Of a stretch of DNA of 64,000 bases, positions 1-9,877 are shown piece by piece. The notes below the pieces were generated by a model, which had not been told where the DNA came from, did not search any database, and was given only the letters and a program-made list of their open reading frames with translations. The stretch covers positions 930,001 through 994,000 of the forward strand of contig NZ_CP047591.1 of the NCBI RefSeq assembly GCF_010120715.1, in the 5' to 3' direction. The first letter of the stretch is position 1; each line of letters opens with the position of its first letter. The position numbers and the translations under genes were made by a program. Origin of the DNA: Aminipila terrae (lineage in GTDB: Bacteria; Bacillota; Clostridia; Peptostreptococcales; Anaerovoracaceae).

Positions 1-11
1 CAATAAATATA

Positions 12-608
12 CTAAACGGATATACTCATGGAGCACATTGTATCATCTGCATTTCCCCCATAATTTTTCCCCTGACTTGCTCTTGCGGCATTATTCCACG
101 CCTCATTATATATACCCCAAAGTTCTGATTCACGAGAGTTTTCTGCCTTTGTTCCATAGGAAATCCATTTGCCATTGGAGTAACTTGCTACCATTTCACC
201 ATTACTGTCATAAAACTCAGCATAAGACAGGTCTGCTGCTTCTTTATGATACTTAACAGTGCCAAACAGGTAATCTATCAAGTTAAGAGTTTTAGATTGT
301 GGTTTGCTATTTTTAAATATTGCTGTTAATCCTCTTGCAATAATGTTTTTTCGATCCGGAGAAACAGCGGAAACATAACTTTTTACCAAGTTTCTATATC
401 CAGCAGAATCCGATTGAAATTTTCCAGCAGCCTGGTCTTTCTGTGCTTGCTCAATTATAGCCTCCCTGTATTCTTCCTCATTCATAGCAGGAGTTTTCTT
501 GGTATTAAAATGAAAGTCGTCATAATTAGGCAGTGGCACATTGCCCATTTTTCCATTACCTGATAACGGCTGGCTTTGAACAAAGGTGTTACTATTTTCT
601 ATTCGCAT
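12..608 (-). CDS. hypothetical protein
   Basis: A 198-residue soluble protein with no signal peptide or membrane segment. I do not recognise the family. The N-terminal ~45 residues are polar and probably disordered; the rest looks globular, with a charged stretch near residue 90-105 and a C-terminal part rich in Asn, Gly and Trp. The ATG start follows an AAAGGGG ribosome site 6-7 bases upstream. It is monocistronic as far as the window shows, transcribed in the same direction as the N-acetyltransferase behind it but separated by about 140 bp. Confidence 0.6.
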   Translation of the reverse strand: MRIENSNTFVQSQPLSGNGKMGNVPLPNYDDFHFNTKKTPAMNEEEYREAIIEQAQKDQAAGKFQSDSAGYRNLVKSYVSAVSPDRKNIIARGLTAIFKNSKPQSKTLNLIDYLFGTVKYHKEAADLSYAEFYDSNGEMVASYSNGKWISYGTKAENSRESELWGIYNEAWNNAARASQGKNYGGNADDTMCSMSISV

Positions 609-745
609 GCAAATTCCCCTTTCGCTATACTATGACTCTTTATAGTGCCCCAAAACTTGGATGCATGGCACCCCTATAATATATATCGTCATTTTTTAAA
701 GGAAAATTATAACAATTATCATACCTGCTTATCTATAGTAACAAT

Positions 746-1600
746 CTATATATCATCATTAGTCAAATCTTCATTTGACATTATTATTTCTGCCTTTTTT
801 ATATCAATAGCAATTCCAAAATACTTTTTACATAGAAGGCAAAACTCCTCCCTTGAATGAATTGTGTTTTTTTCCACTATTATATTTTTTTTAGACATGA
901 CAATCTTTCTTCCTGCAATTGTTATATGCTCATTTGCAGGGCAGATGGACATATGAGGTTCATCTATAAAAGGAGATTGGGGATGAGTTTCACAAAAATA
1001 ATTTGGTAAAAAGAAATCTGTTTCGGATTGTGGGCTTTCATCAAACCCGAAAATCATTTTCCAATCCTCTCCATCTAACTTTTGCCACATCACATATCCA
1101 TAATAGTCATCCTTAGTAAACTTATATTCTGCTATACCATCCCATTGTACTTCATCACAGACAAATTTTAGTGGAAACCTTGGAGATTCATTGCGAAAGC
1201 TTACATCCGTAATATATGATGCGTGTTTGAAATCCACTTTCATGATTCGGTGTCTGCGTACCTGTACTCCCTGGTCTTCATAAATAAATCTGCAATTATA
1301 CACAGTAACCTGGTATCCTAATGCCTTCAATAGATGTGTGAATAATCCATTTACCTCAAAACAATATCCCCCTCTATGTTCCACAATGATCTTATTATAT
1401 AAATCATTTCCATTTAAGGATATAGGCTCCTTCATAAGGATTGATAAATTTTCATAAGGAATCTTTGCTATATGCACATTCTGCAAAATTCTCAGATTTT
1501 CCTCTGAAGGCTTCCATTTATCCTTATCGTATATCATTTCTAATCTGTCAAAGTAGTTTATAATCTGTTCTTCCGATAATACAAAATCTTCATCTATCAT
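746..1600 (-). CDS. arylamine N-acetyltransferase
   Basis: NAT family enzyme that transfers acetyl from acetyl-CoA to arylamines or hydrazines in the cytoplasm. The 284-residue length is typical. The catalytic triad can be read: Cys80 in the RGGYCFEVN motif, His117 in RRHRIMKV and Asp132 in YITDVSF. The start at 1600 has an AGAGGAGC ribosome site. It sits downstream of, and in the same direction as, the two-component pair but with an 88-bp gap, so co-transcription is uncertain. Its physiological substrate cannot be inferred from context. Confidence 0.9.
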   Translation of the reverse strand: MIDEDFVLSEEQIINYFDRLEMIYDKDKWKPSEENLRILQNVHIAKIPYENLSILMKEPISLNGNDLYNKIIVEHRGGYCFEVNGLFTHLLKALGYQVTVYNCRFIYEDQGVQVRRHRIMKVDFKHASYITDVSFRNESPRFPLKFVCDEVQWDGIAEYKFTKDDYYGYVMWQKLDGEDWKMIFGFDESPQSETDFFLPNYFCETHPQSPFIDEPHMSICPANEHITIAGRKIVMSKKNIIVEKNTIHSREEFCLLCKKYFGIAIDIKKAEIIMSNEDLTNDDI

Positions 1601-1688
1601 CCAAATTGCTCCTCTTATCTTTCTGGTAATAGATATAATCTTAACATGAAATTGGTTCTGCTTTAAGTTCCAATTTCATTCTTTTTAT

Positions 1689-3074
1689 TCATACCAGTTT
1701 AGATAAGGTTCTCACTCTATTTTCAATGGGAATCGTAATACATACTTTAAAGCATTCCTGATTTTTTTCTATTTCCAAAGATCCATTTATCTGTTCCACA
1801 ATTTTTCTGCAGGACTTCAATCCTATATTTGTACTTTCCACAACCTGGCTGCTATTTCGGACTTCATTGGCTATACTGATAAACAGGCCGTTGTCTTCAG
1901 CCTTTAAAATAATACTAACCGTTCCCCCAGGTCTGGCATACTTCTCAATATTAGAAAAAAGATTATCAAACATCCTCTTCAGATAATGAATATCCGCGTT
2001 TATCAAGAAAGACTGGTCTGTACAATCCATTTCCACATAAAACCCCATGTTTTTTAAATCAAAAATATGCTCATACAGCAGCTGCTGGAAAATGATAGTT
2101 CCATCCAAGATTTCCATCTGCATTTCAATTTTTTCTTTTCCAAATACAAGAAAATATTGAAACAGCTTGTCTGAAATATCCTTTAATTGTATGGATTTTT
2201 CCTTGCACCTTTTAATATATTTTCCCAGCTGTTCTTCTGAATGATAAGTTTCTGAATCCAGGATTTCCAGATAACCTATCAGTGCCGTTAGAGGAGTACG
2301 GATATCATGTGACATGGAAGTGATAAGCTCGCTGTTGGCTTCCCATGCTTCCTTTTCACTTTGAAGCCTTGTAATAATGGAATTTCTCATATTATCTGCG
2401 TTCATAGCCAGCAGGGATATTTCATCGTTACCCTTGTGGTAAATGGTTTTTTCCAGTTTTCCCTTTTCCACCTGTGAAATGTCATTAGACAGTTTCATGA
2501 TATGGCTGATGATCTGATTATTGTACATAATTAATACCACAAATAAAAACAATATGGATAAACCCCAGGAAATGTAGTTCACCATGTGGTACCATTTTAT
2601 TTCAGAGAACTCAATAATAGCCGCTGAGTAAGTACCTTCTTTGAATTTGATATCCCGCAGAGACAAGTCTAATTCCGTTTTATCCACGTCAGTTTTACTA
2701 TCCAGCAGAAATGAGGTACTCTTATTATTTCCAGGAAGTTTATCTGAATATTTTTTTATATCCCAGAATCCAGCCTCATATATTATTTTATCTCCGTTAT
2801 AGATAATCAGATAAACATCGTTTTTACTTTTAAGCCATTTTGAAATATCCCTGACATTCCTAATAGAAATGTGATTTTCATCTACATATTTTTCAAAAGA
2901 TTCCTGATAATCCGTTAATCTTTGTGATACCGCTTTAGAGTTCAGGTAATATTTATCTATGAGAAAGCGCCCCGCTTCGTGGATCAGGAAATTCATACCA
3001 AAACTGACAGCTACACCTAGCAAAAGTATTAAAAGGCTTTTATACCTCAATGAGAATATACGTCTATTCTTCAT
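1689..3074 (-). CDS. sensor histidine kinase
   Basis: Membrane-bound kinase of an OmpR-type two-component pair, 461 residues. Two membrane segments (about residues 12-32 and 166-186) enclose a ~130-residue extracytoplasmic sensor domain. A HAMP-like linker follows, then the dimerisation/phosphoacceptor box with His256 in SHDIRTPLT, and an HATPase domain with an N-box (NLFSNIEKY) and a GLKSC segment. It overlaps the 3' end of the regulator gene by 11 bp, so the two are translationally coupled. The pair is divergent from the polysaccharide synthase gene at 3946, a plausible but unproven target. Confidence 0.92.
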   Translation of the reverse strand: MKNRRIFSLRYKSLLILLLGVAVSFGMNFLIHEAGRFLIDKYYLNSKAVSQRLTDYQESFEKYVDENHISIRNVRDISKWLKSKNDVYLIIYNGDKIIYEAGFWDIKKYSDKLPGNNKSTSFLLDSKTDVDKTELDLSLRDIKFKEGTYSAAIIEFSEIKWYHMVNYISWGLSILFLFVVLIMYNNQIISHIMKLSNDISQVEKGKLEKTIYHKGNDEISLLAMNADNMRNSIITRLQSEKEAWEANSELITSMSHDIRTPLTALIGYLEILDSETYHSEEQLGKYIKRCKEKSIQLKDISDKLFQYFLVFGKEKIEMQMEILDGTIIFQQLLYEHIFDLKNMGFYVEMDCTDQSFLINADIHYLKRMFDNLFSNIEKYARPGGTVSIILKAEDNGLFISIANEVRNSSQVVESTNIGLKSCRKIVEQINGSLEIEKNQECFKVCITIPIENRVRTLSKLV

Positions 3075-3777
3075 CTATCTGGTACCCCTTTCCCCAGACT
3101 GTATGGATAATACTATGGGGATTAAAATCCAGTTCAAGCTTTTTTCTCAGGTTCAGGATATGCACCATAACAGCATTTGCTGAAGATGGCAGAAACTTTC
3201 CTCCCCACACCCCTTCATAAATTGCCTTGGAATCCTGCGCAGCACCTCTGTTTCTTTCAAGGTACATCAATATCTGGAACTCCGTATCCGTAAGCTCAAT
3301 CCTCTGCTTTCCACGAAAAACAGTCCGGTCTGCAGTGTTTATGATAAGGTCTTTTAAATGTATTTCTGTTTTATCCGTTTTAGTTTCGGCTTTTCCCTTG
3401 TATATATAATATCTTCGAAGGAGTGATTGAACTTTCATTAACAGCTCTGCCTGGGAAAAGGGTTTGACAAGGTAATCATCCCCACCATTTTCATAAGCTA
3501 TGGCTTTATCCGTTTCCTTGGATTTTGCTGTCAGGAATAAAATTGGTGCAGCCGACAATTTACGGATTTCCATACAGGCATCAATTCCTGAAAGTATAGG
3601 CATCATTATATCCAGAATAATCAAATCAATATCCCTGTGATCTGTTACAACCCCAATTGCTTTTCTGCCATTCTCTGCCTCCAGTACACAATAACCTTTG
3701 TTTTCCAGTTGTATATGCAAAACCTCTCGTATATCCGCATCATCATCAACCACCAGGATTTTTTGTGTTTTATCCAT
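3064..3777 (-). CDS. OmpR/PhoB-family response regulator
   Basis: A 237-residue regulator: receiver domain with the acidic pair D11/D12, phosphoacceptor D56 (LIILDIMMP) and K105 (LVKPF), followed by a winged-helix DNA-binding domain ending in GKGYQIDEE. It is the first gene of the two-gene operon with the kinase at 1689-3074. The ATG is preceded by a GGAGATGG ribosome site. The divergent 150-bp gap to the GT2/deacetylase fusion gene is a natural place for its binding sites; I see short AT-rich repeats there but no certain operator. Confidence 0.93.
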   Translation of the reverse strand: MDKTQKILVVDDDADIREVLHIQLENKGYCVLEAENGRKAIGVVTDHRDIDLIILDIMMPILSGIDACMEIRKLSAAPILFLTAKSKETDKAIAYENGGDDYLVKPFSQAELLMKVQSLLRRYYIYKGKAETKTDKTEIHLKDLIINTADRTVFRGKQRIELTDTEFQILMYLERNRGAAQDSKAIYEGVWGGKFLPSSANAVMVHILNLRKKLELDFNPHSIIHTVWGKGYQIDEE

Positions 3778-3945
3778 TTTTATCCATCTCCATTAATAAT
3801 ATCTTTCAAATTTTACAAAAATAATTATACCATTTACAATTACCAAAAACCTCTCTTTAAAGGAAATTAAGAATTATTAAGATTTGCAGACTAGCTGAGT
3901 TGATATAATATCTGAAAACAAATTTAGATTTTGGAGTTGATTAAT

Positions 3946-6900
3946 ATGATTTTTGAATCCGAAAACAAGAAACGCTGGAAAACAGCCATTATCATTTTTA
4001 TCATGCTGGTATTGTCCGGGCTGGTACTGACATTCTGCACGGCTTACAGCATATTTGAAAGTGTCAGAATTCCGGGTATTTCCAAGCTGACCCTTCCCAA
4101 AGGAATATATATAACCAGAACAATAAAATCCATTCAGAAAAGTACCAGAGAAACGGCCTCAAGTGTTTCTAAGGCAACACATAGACCAGTAAACTATATT
4201 TGGAAACACAAGGAAAAATATAATTTCTCTGCATCGGCATTTCCAATATCTGAATCAAAGGGCAGATTACTGACATCCGCTTTTGTTGTTTCAGATGATG
4301 ACAGAAGCGTAAATGACCTAAAGCACAATTTAAAAAATCTGGATATTGTATTGCCTGACTATTTTTCCTTTGTCAAAGGCAAAGTTGAAATTAACGAAAA
4401 TGTCAGAATGGACATACAGTCCATGTTAAAGCAAAACCATGTGATGATTATTCCCCGAATATCCAATACCGATGAAACGGGCAACTGGTTCGGCAAGGAA
4501 TTTATTGACCTCATTGGCAACGATGACAACAGAGCCTCCCTTGAAGAGCTAATTATTAACACCCTGAAAAAATATGGTCTAAGGGCCATTAATATTGATG
4601 TGGAAAATATTTCAGATCAGAACAATGACCCCTATCTTGACTTTCTTGATGAACTATCATATAAGATGCAGAAAAACAATATGTATCTTACGGTTGATGT
4701 ACCAGTTAATGATCCAGGTATGGATTATGAAGAAATCGGCAAAATTGCAAATATGGTTTACGTTATGGCCTATGACGAAAACTACGAAGGAGGCACCCCA
4801 GGCCCTATCGCTGAAAAAGCCTGGTTTGAAGATGCAATTGAAACACTAAAAGCCAGAATTCCCGTAGATAAAACGGTGGTAATAACCGGCCAATATGCCT
4901 ATGATTGGAATACAGGTACTGGAAAACCAGCTAAATCCCTGAGCTTCGATGAAGCAATGATGATTGCAAGGGATGTGGGCGCAGAGGTTGAGACAGATAA
5001 TTCAGCAGTCAACAGTACCTTTGAGTATGAGGACGACAATAAGCAAAAACACCAGGTTTGGATTCTAGACGGGATTTCATTGTGGAACCAGCAAATGGAG
5101 ACAGAGAAAGTGGGGGCAAAGGGAATTGCCCTTTGGCGACTTGGTCTGGAAGACCCCTCAGTTTGGAGGTTTTTTGGTTCAAGCTTAAAGAACATAAGCC
5201 CTAAAATACTTTCAGAGGCAGACTTTCTCGAAACTGTAAATTTTGAGGGCAGAGGGGAAATTTTAAAGGTAATCGCTTCTCCCCATAAGGGAAGCCGACT
5301 GCTGACAACCGATAATGGTTATATTGATTATGCCAATTACAATAAAACACCTTCTGGTTATGAAGTACAGCAGTTCGGCCATTGCAGCAGCAATAAAATA
5401 GCCCTTACTTTTGATGACGGACCAGATCCGGTTTATACCCCACAAATTCTTGACGTATTAAAGAAAAACGGAGTTACAGCCACCTTCTTTGTTGTGGGAC
5501 AACAGGCGCTAAATAATCCCAACCTACTTAAGTTGGAAGTGAAAAAGGGAAACCTGATAGGAAACCATACCTATTACCATCCCAACCTTACAAAGATACC
5601 TCCATCAAGAATTGCTCTGGAGTTAAACGCCACCCAACGTCTGATACAGGCAATCACAGGGAAAGATACAACTCTTTTCCGACCGCCATATGATACGGAT
5701 TCCACTCCGCAATTTCCCAATGAACTTTCAGCTCTGAGAATCGCTGAGGCCAAAGGCTATGCTATTGTATGCGCCGATATTGATTCCGAGGATTACTTAA
5801 AGCCGGGAGTTAATAAAATTGTCAATAATGTAGTAACTCAGCTGAAGCAAAGTGGATCAAATATCATTGTAATGCATGACGCCGGAGGGAACCGAACACA
5901 AACCGTTAAAGCACTAAAAAAGCTTATACCCCTGCTAAAATCAGAAGGATACCAGTTTGTAAACCTTGATGGGCTTCTTGGCGTTCCCAAAACAGCTCTC
6001 ATGCCAAAGATTAGTTTCAAAGATACAATCATGGTAGTATCCGACAGAATAGCAACCTGGCTTCTGATATACGGTTGGGATTTTATAATGATCTTATTTT
6101 TCCTGACAACCGTCATATCTGTTTTCAGAATTATTTTTCTGGGATTTTTCGTTCTGCGCTCACATAAAAAAAATCTCAAATATATTAAATATGCTGATTT
6201 TCAGCCTTTTGTTTCTATCCTCATTCCAGCTTACAATGAGGGAGACGTAATTGGAAAAACCATCAGTACTGTACTGAAAAGTAATTATGAAAATTTTGAA
6301 GTCATCGTCATTAATGACGGAAGCACTGATAATACCAGTGAAATAGTTGACAAGTTTGTACATAGCAATCCTAAAATAGTACGCCAAATTATAAAAACAA
6401 ATGGAGGCAAGTATTCTGCACTAAATTTGGGATTGCAGGAAGCCAGATCAGAATATGTAGTAACAATAGATGCGGATACAATCATATTGCCCGACACCCT
6501 GAGCTATCTAATGCTGCCTTTTAGGGATGAAGACATTGATGCAGTATGTGGAAATGTGCAGGTGGGCAATGTGAAAAACATACTTACCGGCTTTCAGACC
6601 GTTGAGTATATTACAACCCAGAATTATGACAGGAGAGCCTTTGATTCCCTGAACTGCATTGGTGTAGTTCCTGGTGCAACTGGCGCATGGAAGAAATCCA
6701 AAGTAATTGAAGTGGGTGGTTACTCAGGAGAGACGTTGACGGAGGATGCGGATTTGACCCTTACCATGCTTGAGCATGGAGCAAGAATAGTATATATGCC
6801 TTACGCAAAATCCATAACAGAAGCACCTGAAACAGTAAAGGCACTTTCCAGGCAGCGTTTCAGATGGAGCTACGGTACACTTCAGACATTATTCAAACAC

Positions 6901-7278
6901 CGAAAGTCCTTTTTCAAGGGATCCTTGGGCCTTGTAGCACTGCCGAACATATTCATATTTCAGCTTGTATTTCCTGTGCTTTCTCCCATAGGAGATCTGG
7001 TATTCATACTTTCCCTTTTCAGGGGAGATTTTAAGGCTATTTTTGCAGGCTATGTCTTATTCCTGTTAATGGATCTTGCCGGCTCTATTATGGCTTTCAC
7101 TATTGAAAAGGCACCTTTAAAGTACTTAATGCTTGTTTTAATCCAGCGTTTCTTTTACAGACAATTTATGTATGTTATAACATTCAAATCCATCATTGCC
7201 GCTATGAAAGGAAGACGGCACGGCTGGAATAAACTGAACAGGACAAGCTCCGTTGCTATACCACCACTAGTAAAATAA
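3946..7278 (+). CDS. bifunctional polysaccharide deacetylase / family 2 glycosyltransferase with GH18-like domain
   Basis: A 1110-residue membrane protein joining three activities. After a membrane anchor (about 15-35) comes a GH18-like hydrolase domain (about 95-425) retaining the D218-x-E220 end of the catalytic motif, with N and R replacing earlier acidic positions. A NodB deacetylase (about 480-685) has metal ligands in DDGPD (490-494), H541 and H545, plus FRPPYD. Two membrane helices then lead to a GT2 synthase (about 755-1000) with DGSTD, DADT, TEDAD and the processive QRFRW signature (970-974), and C-terminal helices. It should polymerise and de-N-acetylate an extracellular aminosugar polymer, joining roles that PgaC and PgaB divide. 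ATG 3946 follows GGAG by 9 bases; the upstream TTG at 3931 overlaps that site. Confidence 0.9.
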   Translation: MIFESENKKRWKTAIIIFIMLVLSGLVLTFCTAYSIFESVRIPGISKLTLPKGIYITRTIKSIQKSTRETASSVSKATHRPVNYIWKHKEKYNFSASAFPISESKGRLLTSAFVVSDDDRSVNDLKHNLKNLDIVLPDYFSFVKGKVEINENVRMDIQSMLKQNHVMIIPRISNTDETGNWFGKEFIDLIGNDDNRASLEELIINTLKKYGLRAINIDVENISDQNNDPYLDFLDELSYKMQKNNMYLTVDVPVNDPGMDYEEIGKIANMVYVMAYDENYEGGTPGPIAEKAWFEDAIETLKARIPVDKTVVITGQYAYDWNTGTGKPAKSLSFDEAMMIARDVGAEVETDNSAVNSTFEYEDDNKQKHQVWILDGISLWNQQMETEKVGAKGIALWRLGLEDPSVWRFFGSSLKNISPKILSEADFLETVNFEGRGEILKVIASPHKGSRLLTTDNGYIDYANYNKTPSGYEVQQFGHCSSNKIALTFDDGPDPVYTPQILDVLKKNGVTATFFVVGQQALNNPNLLKLEVKKGNLIGNHTYYHPNLTKIPPSRIALELNATQRLIQAITGKDTTLFRPPYDTDSTPQFPNELSALRIAEAKGYAIVCADIDSEDYLKPGVNKIVNNVVTQLKQSGSNIIVMHDAGGNRTQTVKALKKLIPLLKSEGYQFVNLDGLLGVPKTALMPKISFKDTIMVVSDRIATWLLIYGWDFIMILFFLTTVISVFRIIFLGFFVLRSHKKNLKYIKYADFQPFVSILIPAYNEGDVIGKTISTVLKSNYENFEVIVINDGSTDNTSEIVDKFVHSNPKIVRQIIKTNGGKYSALNLGLQEARSEYVVTIDADTIILPDTLSYLMLPFRDEDIDAVCGNVQVGNVKNILTGFQTVEYITTQNYDRRAFDSLNCIGVVPGATGAWKKSKVIEVGGYSGETLTEDADLTLTMLEHGARIVYMPYAKSITEAPETVKALSRQRFRWSYGTLQTLFKHRKSFFKGSLGLVALPNIFIFQLVFPVLSPIGDLVFILSLFRGDFKAIFAGYVLFLLMDLAGSIMAFTIEKAPLKYLMLVLIQRFFYRQFMYVITFKSIIAAMKGRRHGWNKLNRTSSVAIPPLVK

Positions 7279-7363
7279 TGCTCTGTTTCTCATTTTCCAC
7301 CTTTAAACTCAGCTTGTATATTTCTGTCAAAAGAAATACAATAAAGCAATGGAGATGTTTTTT

Positions 7364-7453
7364 GTGGATTATATAACAACAAAAGAAGCAGTGCAAAAAA
7401 CATCTGACAAACGATTCAGGAGCATTAAAGTAAAGGATGGTGAAAATAAATGA
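7364..7453 (+). other. possible 29-residue leader ORF / excisionase-like HTH remnant
   Basis: A GTG at 7364 preceded by GGAG opens a 29-codon frame beginning MDYITTKEAVQ and ending in a TGA that overlaps the ATG of the response regulator at 7450 (ATGA). The opening residues resemble the start of small helix-turn-helix (excisionase-like) domains of clostridial mobile elements, but the rest does not. It could be a decayed gene end, a coupling leader peptide, or chance. Confidence 0.3.
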
Positions 7454-8136
7454 AACGGATATTTTTGGTTGAAGACGATAAGACAATCGCTAAAAACCTA
7501 GTACTTCTGCTCCGCTCGGAGGGGTTTACAGTTACTCATGCACCTACCCGGTGTGATGCCCTTGCCGCCCTTGAGGGAAATAAATTTGACTTGGCCCTTG
7601 TGGACATTTCTTTACCTGATGGGAATGGCTTTGCAGTTTGTACGGAAATCAAAGAAGTGCAAAATATTCCCGTTATTTTCCTGACAGCTTCCGGTGATGA
7701 GGCCAGTGTTGTTACCGGCCTGAACATGGGCGCCGATGACTATATCACCAAGCCTTTTCGTCCCCGTGAATTGATTGCGCGAATTGGTACCGCCCTGCGA
7801 AAAAGCGGGCGTTCGCCATCGGATTTTGAAATTGGTGGGCTTCATGTGGATACGGCAAGCGGCATTGTGAAAAAAAACGGCAATGAAGTTTTTCTTTCTG
7901 CCTTAGAATATCGCTTATTGCTGGTGTTTATTAGCAACCCAAAAAGTATTATCACCAGAGGCAGCCTGCTTGATGAATTGTGGGACGCAGCAGGAGAGTT
8001 TGTCAATGACAATACACTGACCGTGTACATCAAACGCTTGCGGGAAAAGATAGAGGACGACCCAGCAATCCCACAAATCATTCTGACTGTTCGAGGAACA
8101 GGGTATAGATTGGGAGGCAATTATGCTTCGGAATAG
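7450..8136 (+). CDS. OmpR-family response regulator of ABC-transporter-linked two-component system
   Basis: A 228-residue regulator: receiver domain with E8/D9/D10, phosphoacceptor D52 (LALVDISLP) and K101 (YITKPF), then a winged-helix output domain ending in RGTGYRLGG. It heads an apparent operon of regulator, kinase, ATPase and permease, and overlaps the kinase start by 14 bp. This arrangement is known from Bce/Vra-type modules that sense cell-envelope antimicrobial peptides, so the transporter genes downstream are the likely targets. No operator is obvious by eye. Confidence 0.93.
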   Translation: MKRIFLVEDDKTIAKNLVLLLRSEGFTVTHAPTRCDALAALEGNKFDLALVDISLPDGNGFAVCTEIKEVQNIPVIFLTASGDEASVVTGLNMGADDYITKPFRPRELIARIGTALRKSGRSPSDFEIGGLHVDTASGIVKKNGNEVFLSALEYRLLLVFISNPKSIITRGSLLDELWDAAGEFVNDNTLTVYIKRLREKIEDDPAIPQIILTVRGTGYRLGGNYASE

Positions 8137-9112
8137 AGAGGTTCGTCAGTTTATCCTTTTGTTCTTCCTCATGGCTGCTGTTGCTGTCATGCTGGGATTT
8201 GCTATCAGCAGGTTGGCAGGAATACTTGCTATTAGTTCTGCCACCGCTTTTGGCTCAGCATTTTTCATGTTTACTAAAGCCCGATACAAAAGTATTGCCC
8301 GGCTTTCAGATCAGATAGACCTTGTGCTCCATAATGCTAACCGCATGGAAATAGACGAATTAGATGAGGGGGAACTCTCCATTCTGCACAGTGAGATAAC
8401 AAAAATGATACTTCGAATCCGGGAGCAAAATGACGCCCTGAAAAAAGAAAAAGAAAACCTTGCGGATTCCCTGGCTGACATAGCCCATCAGCTCCGGACT
8501 CCTCTCACATCCGCCAACCTCATTCTGTCATTGTTAGCAAATAACCCTGATGAAAGCCAGAGGAAAGCCTTTGTCCGGGAAACAGAAGAATTGCTTGTGC
8601 AGATGGATTGGCTGATTACTTCTCTGCTAAAATTGTCCCGCTTGGATGCGGGTATTGTGGTATTTCAAAAGGAGCAAATAGATGTAAACAGTTTAATATG
8701 CACCGCTCTTCGCCCCTTTTTAATCCCAATGGATTTACACAATATTGATTTGCAAATAGATGTACCAAAAGGAATCTTTATTCAGGGGGATTCAGGCTGG
8801 CTTTCAGAAGCAATCCAGAACATCCTGAAAAATTGCATAGAAAGTACCGGAGAAAATGGAAAAATTGAGATTGCCTGCATAGACACCCCACTGTTTACGG
8901 ATATTACCATCCACGACAGCGGTGGAGGCTTTGAAAAAGAAGATCTATCCAGCCTGTTTAACAGGTTTTATCGTGGGAAAAATCCAAACACTACAGGTTA
9001 TGGGATTGGATTAGCTCTCTGCAAAATGATTATAACCCGGCAGGGAGGAACCATAACCGCAAAAAATCATCCACTGGGAGGCGCCATGTTTTCCGTTCGT
9101 TTTCCAAAGTGA
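8123..9112 (+). CDS. sensor histidine kinase (intramembrane-sensing type)
   Basis: A 329-residue kinase with two closely spaced N-terminal membrane helices (about 10-30 and 33-50) and almost no extracytoplasmic loop, the layout of intramembrane-sensing kinases that take their signal from a partner ABC transporter. His122 lies in DIAHQLRTPLT; an HATPase domain follows with NILKNCIE, DSGGGF and GYGIGLALC. It overlaps the regulator stop by 14 bp and is 81 bp upstream of the ATPase gene. Confidence 0.93.
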   Translation: MLRNREVRQFILLFFLMAAVAVMLGFAISRLAGILAISSATAFGSAFFMFTKARYKSIARLSDQIDLVLHNANRMEIDELDEGELSILHSEITKMILRIREQNDALKKEKENLADSLADIAHQLRTPLTSANLILSLLANNPDESQRKAFVRETEELLVQMDWLITSLLKLSRLDAGIVVFQKEQIDVNSLICTALRPFLIPMDLHNIDLQIDVPKGIFIQGDSGWLSEAIQNILKNCIESTGENGKIEIACIDTPLFTDITIHDSGGGFEKEDLSSLFNRFYRGKNPNTTGYGIGLALCKMIITRQGGTITAKNHPLGGAMFSVRFPK

Positions 9113-9193
9113 CGAATCTCTCACCTGAAAGTCACAAAGATGTAAGTTGAAGAGTCTATTATAAGGGTAAACAGGAGAAAGGAGACTCACTTA

Positions 9194-9877
9194 ATGGAGT
9201 TTTTAAAAATTGAAAATTTATGTAAGTCCTACGGCAAGGGTGAAAATCAAGTCACCGCCCTTGACCAAGTATCACTTACAATCAATAAGGGAGATTTTAC
9301 TGCAATCATCGGATCCTCTGGTTCCGGCAAATCCACATTGCTTCACATCATTGGCGGCGTTGACGTGCCTACAAGTGGGAAGGTCTATTTGGACGGTCAG
9401 GATGTATATGCACAAAGTAATGAAAAACTAGCCATCTTCCGCAGGCGGCAGGTGGGACTGATTTATCAGTTTCACAACCTCATTCCAACATTGAATGTGG
9501 TGGAAAACATCACCTTGCCTATCCTGATGGATAAGCGTAAAGTCAACAAGGACCGGCTGGATGACTTGCTGGAACTGCTTGGTTTGAAAGACCGGAAAAA
9601 CCATTTACCCAATCAGCTTTCCGGGGGCCAGCAACAGCGTGTTTCCATAGGACGTGCTTTGATGAATGCGCCAGCGGTCATGCTTGCCGATGAGCCCACG
9701 GGCAGTTTAGACAGTCGGAATGGACATGAAATTGTTAATCTGCTGAAATTAAGCAATAAACAATATCAACAGACCCTTATCCTTGTCACCCATGACGAAA
9801 ATATCGCCCTACAAGCAGACCGTATTATCGGCATATCAGACGGCAAAGTTGTGCGAGACGAGAGGGTGAAGTCATGA
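9194..9877 (+). CDS. ABC transporter ATP-binding protein
   Basis: A 227-residue ATPase of the LolD/MacB/BceA group. Walker A is GSSGSGKS (40-47), the signature LSGGQ is at 142-146, Walker B VMLADE at 162-167, followed by the D-loop SLD and H-loop THD. The start has an AGGAGACTC ribosome site. The last codons overlap the permease start by 4 bp (ATGA), so the two subunits are translationally coupled. It powers the FtsX-type permease next door. Confidence 0.95.
   Translation: MEFLKIENLCKSYGKGENQVTALDQVSLTINKGDFTAIIGSSGSGKSTLLHIIGGVDVPTSGKVYLDGQDVYAQSNEKLAIFRRRQVGLIYQFHNLIPTLNVVENITLPILMDKRKVNKDRLDDLLELLGLKDRKNHLPNQLSGGQQQRVSIGRALMNAPAVMLADEPTGSLDSRNGHEIVNLLKLSNKQYQQTLILVTHDENIALQADRIIGISDGKVVRDERVKS

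Noticed and set aside
1640..1690. Hairpin GAAATTGG/CCAATTTC with T-rich tail between kinase and NAT genes
   Set aside because: The T tract is on the plus strand while both neighbouring genes are on the minus strand, so a terminator role does not fit.
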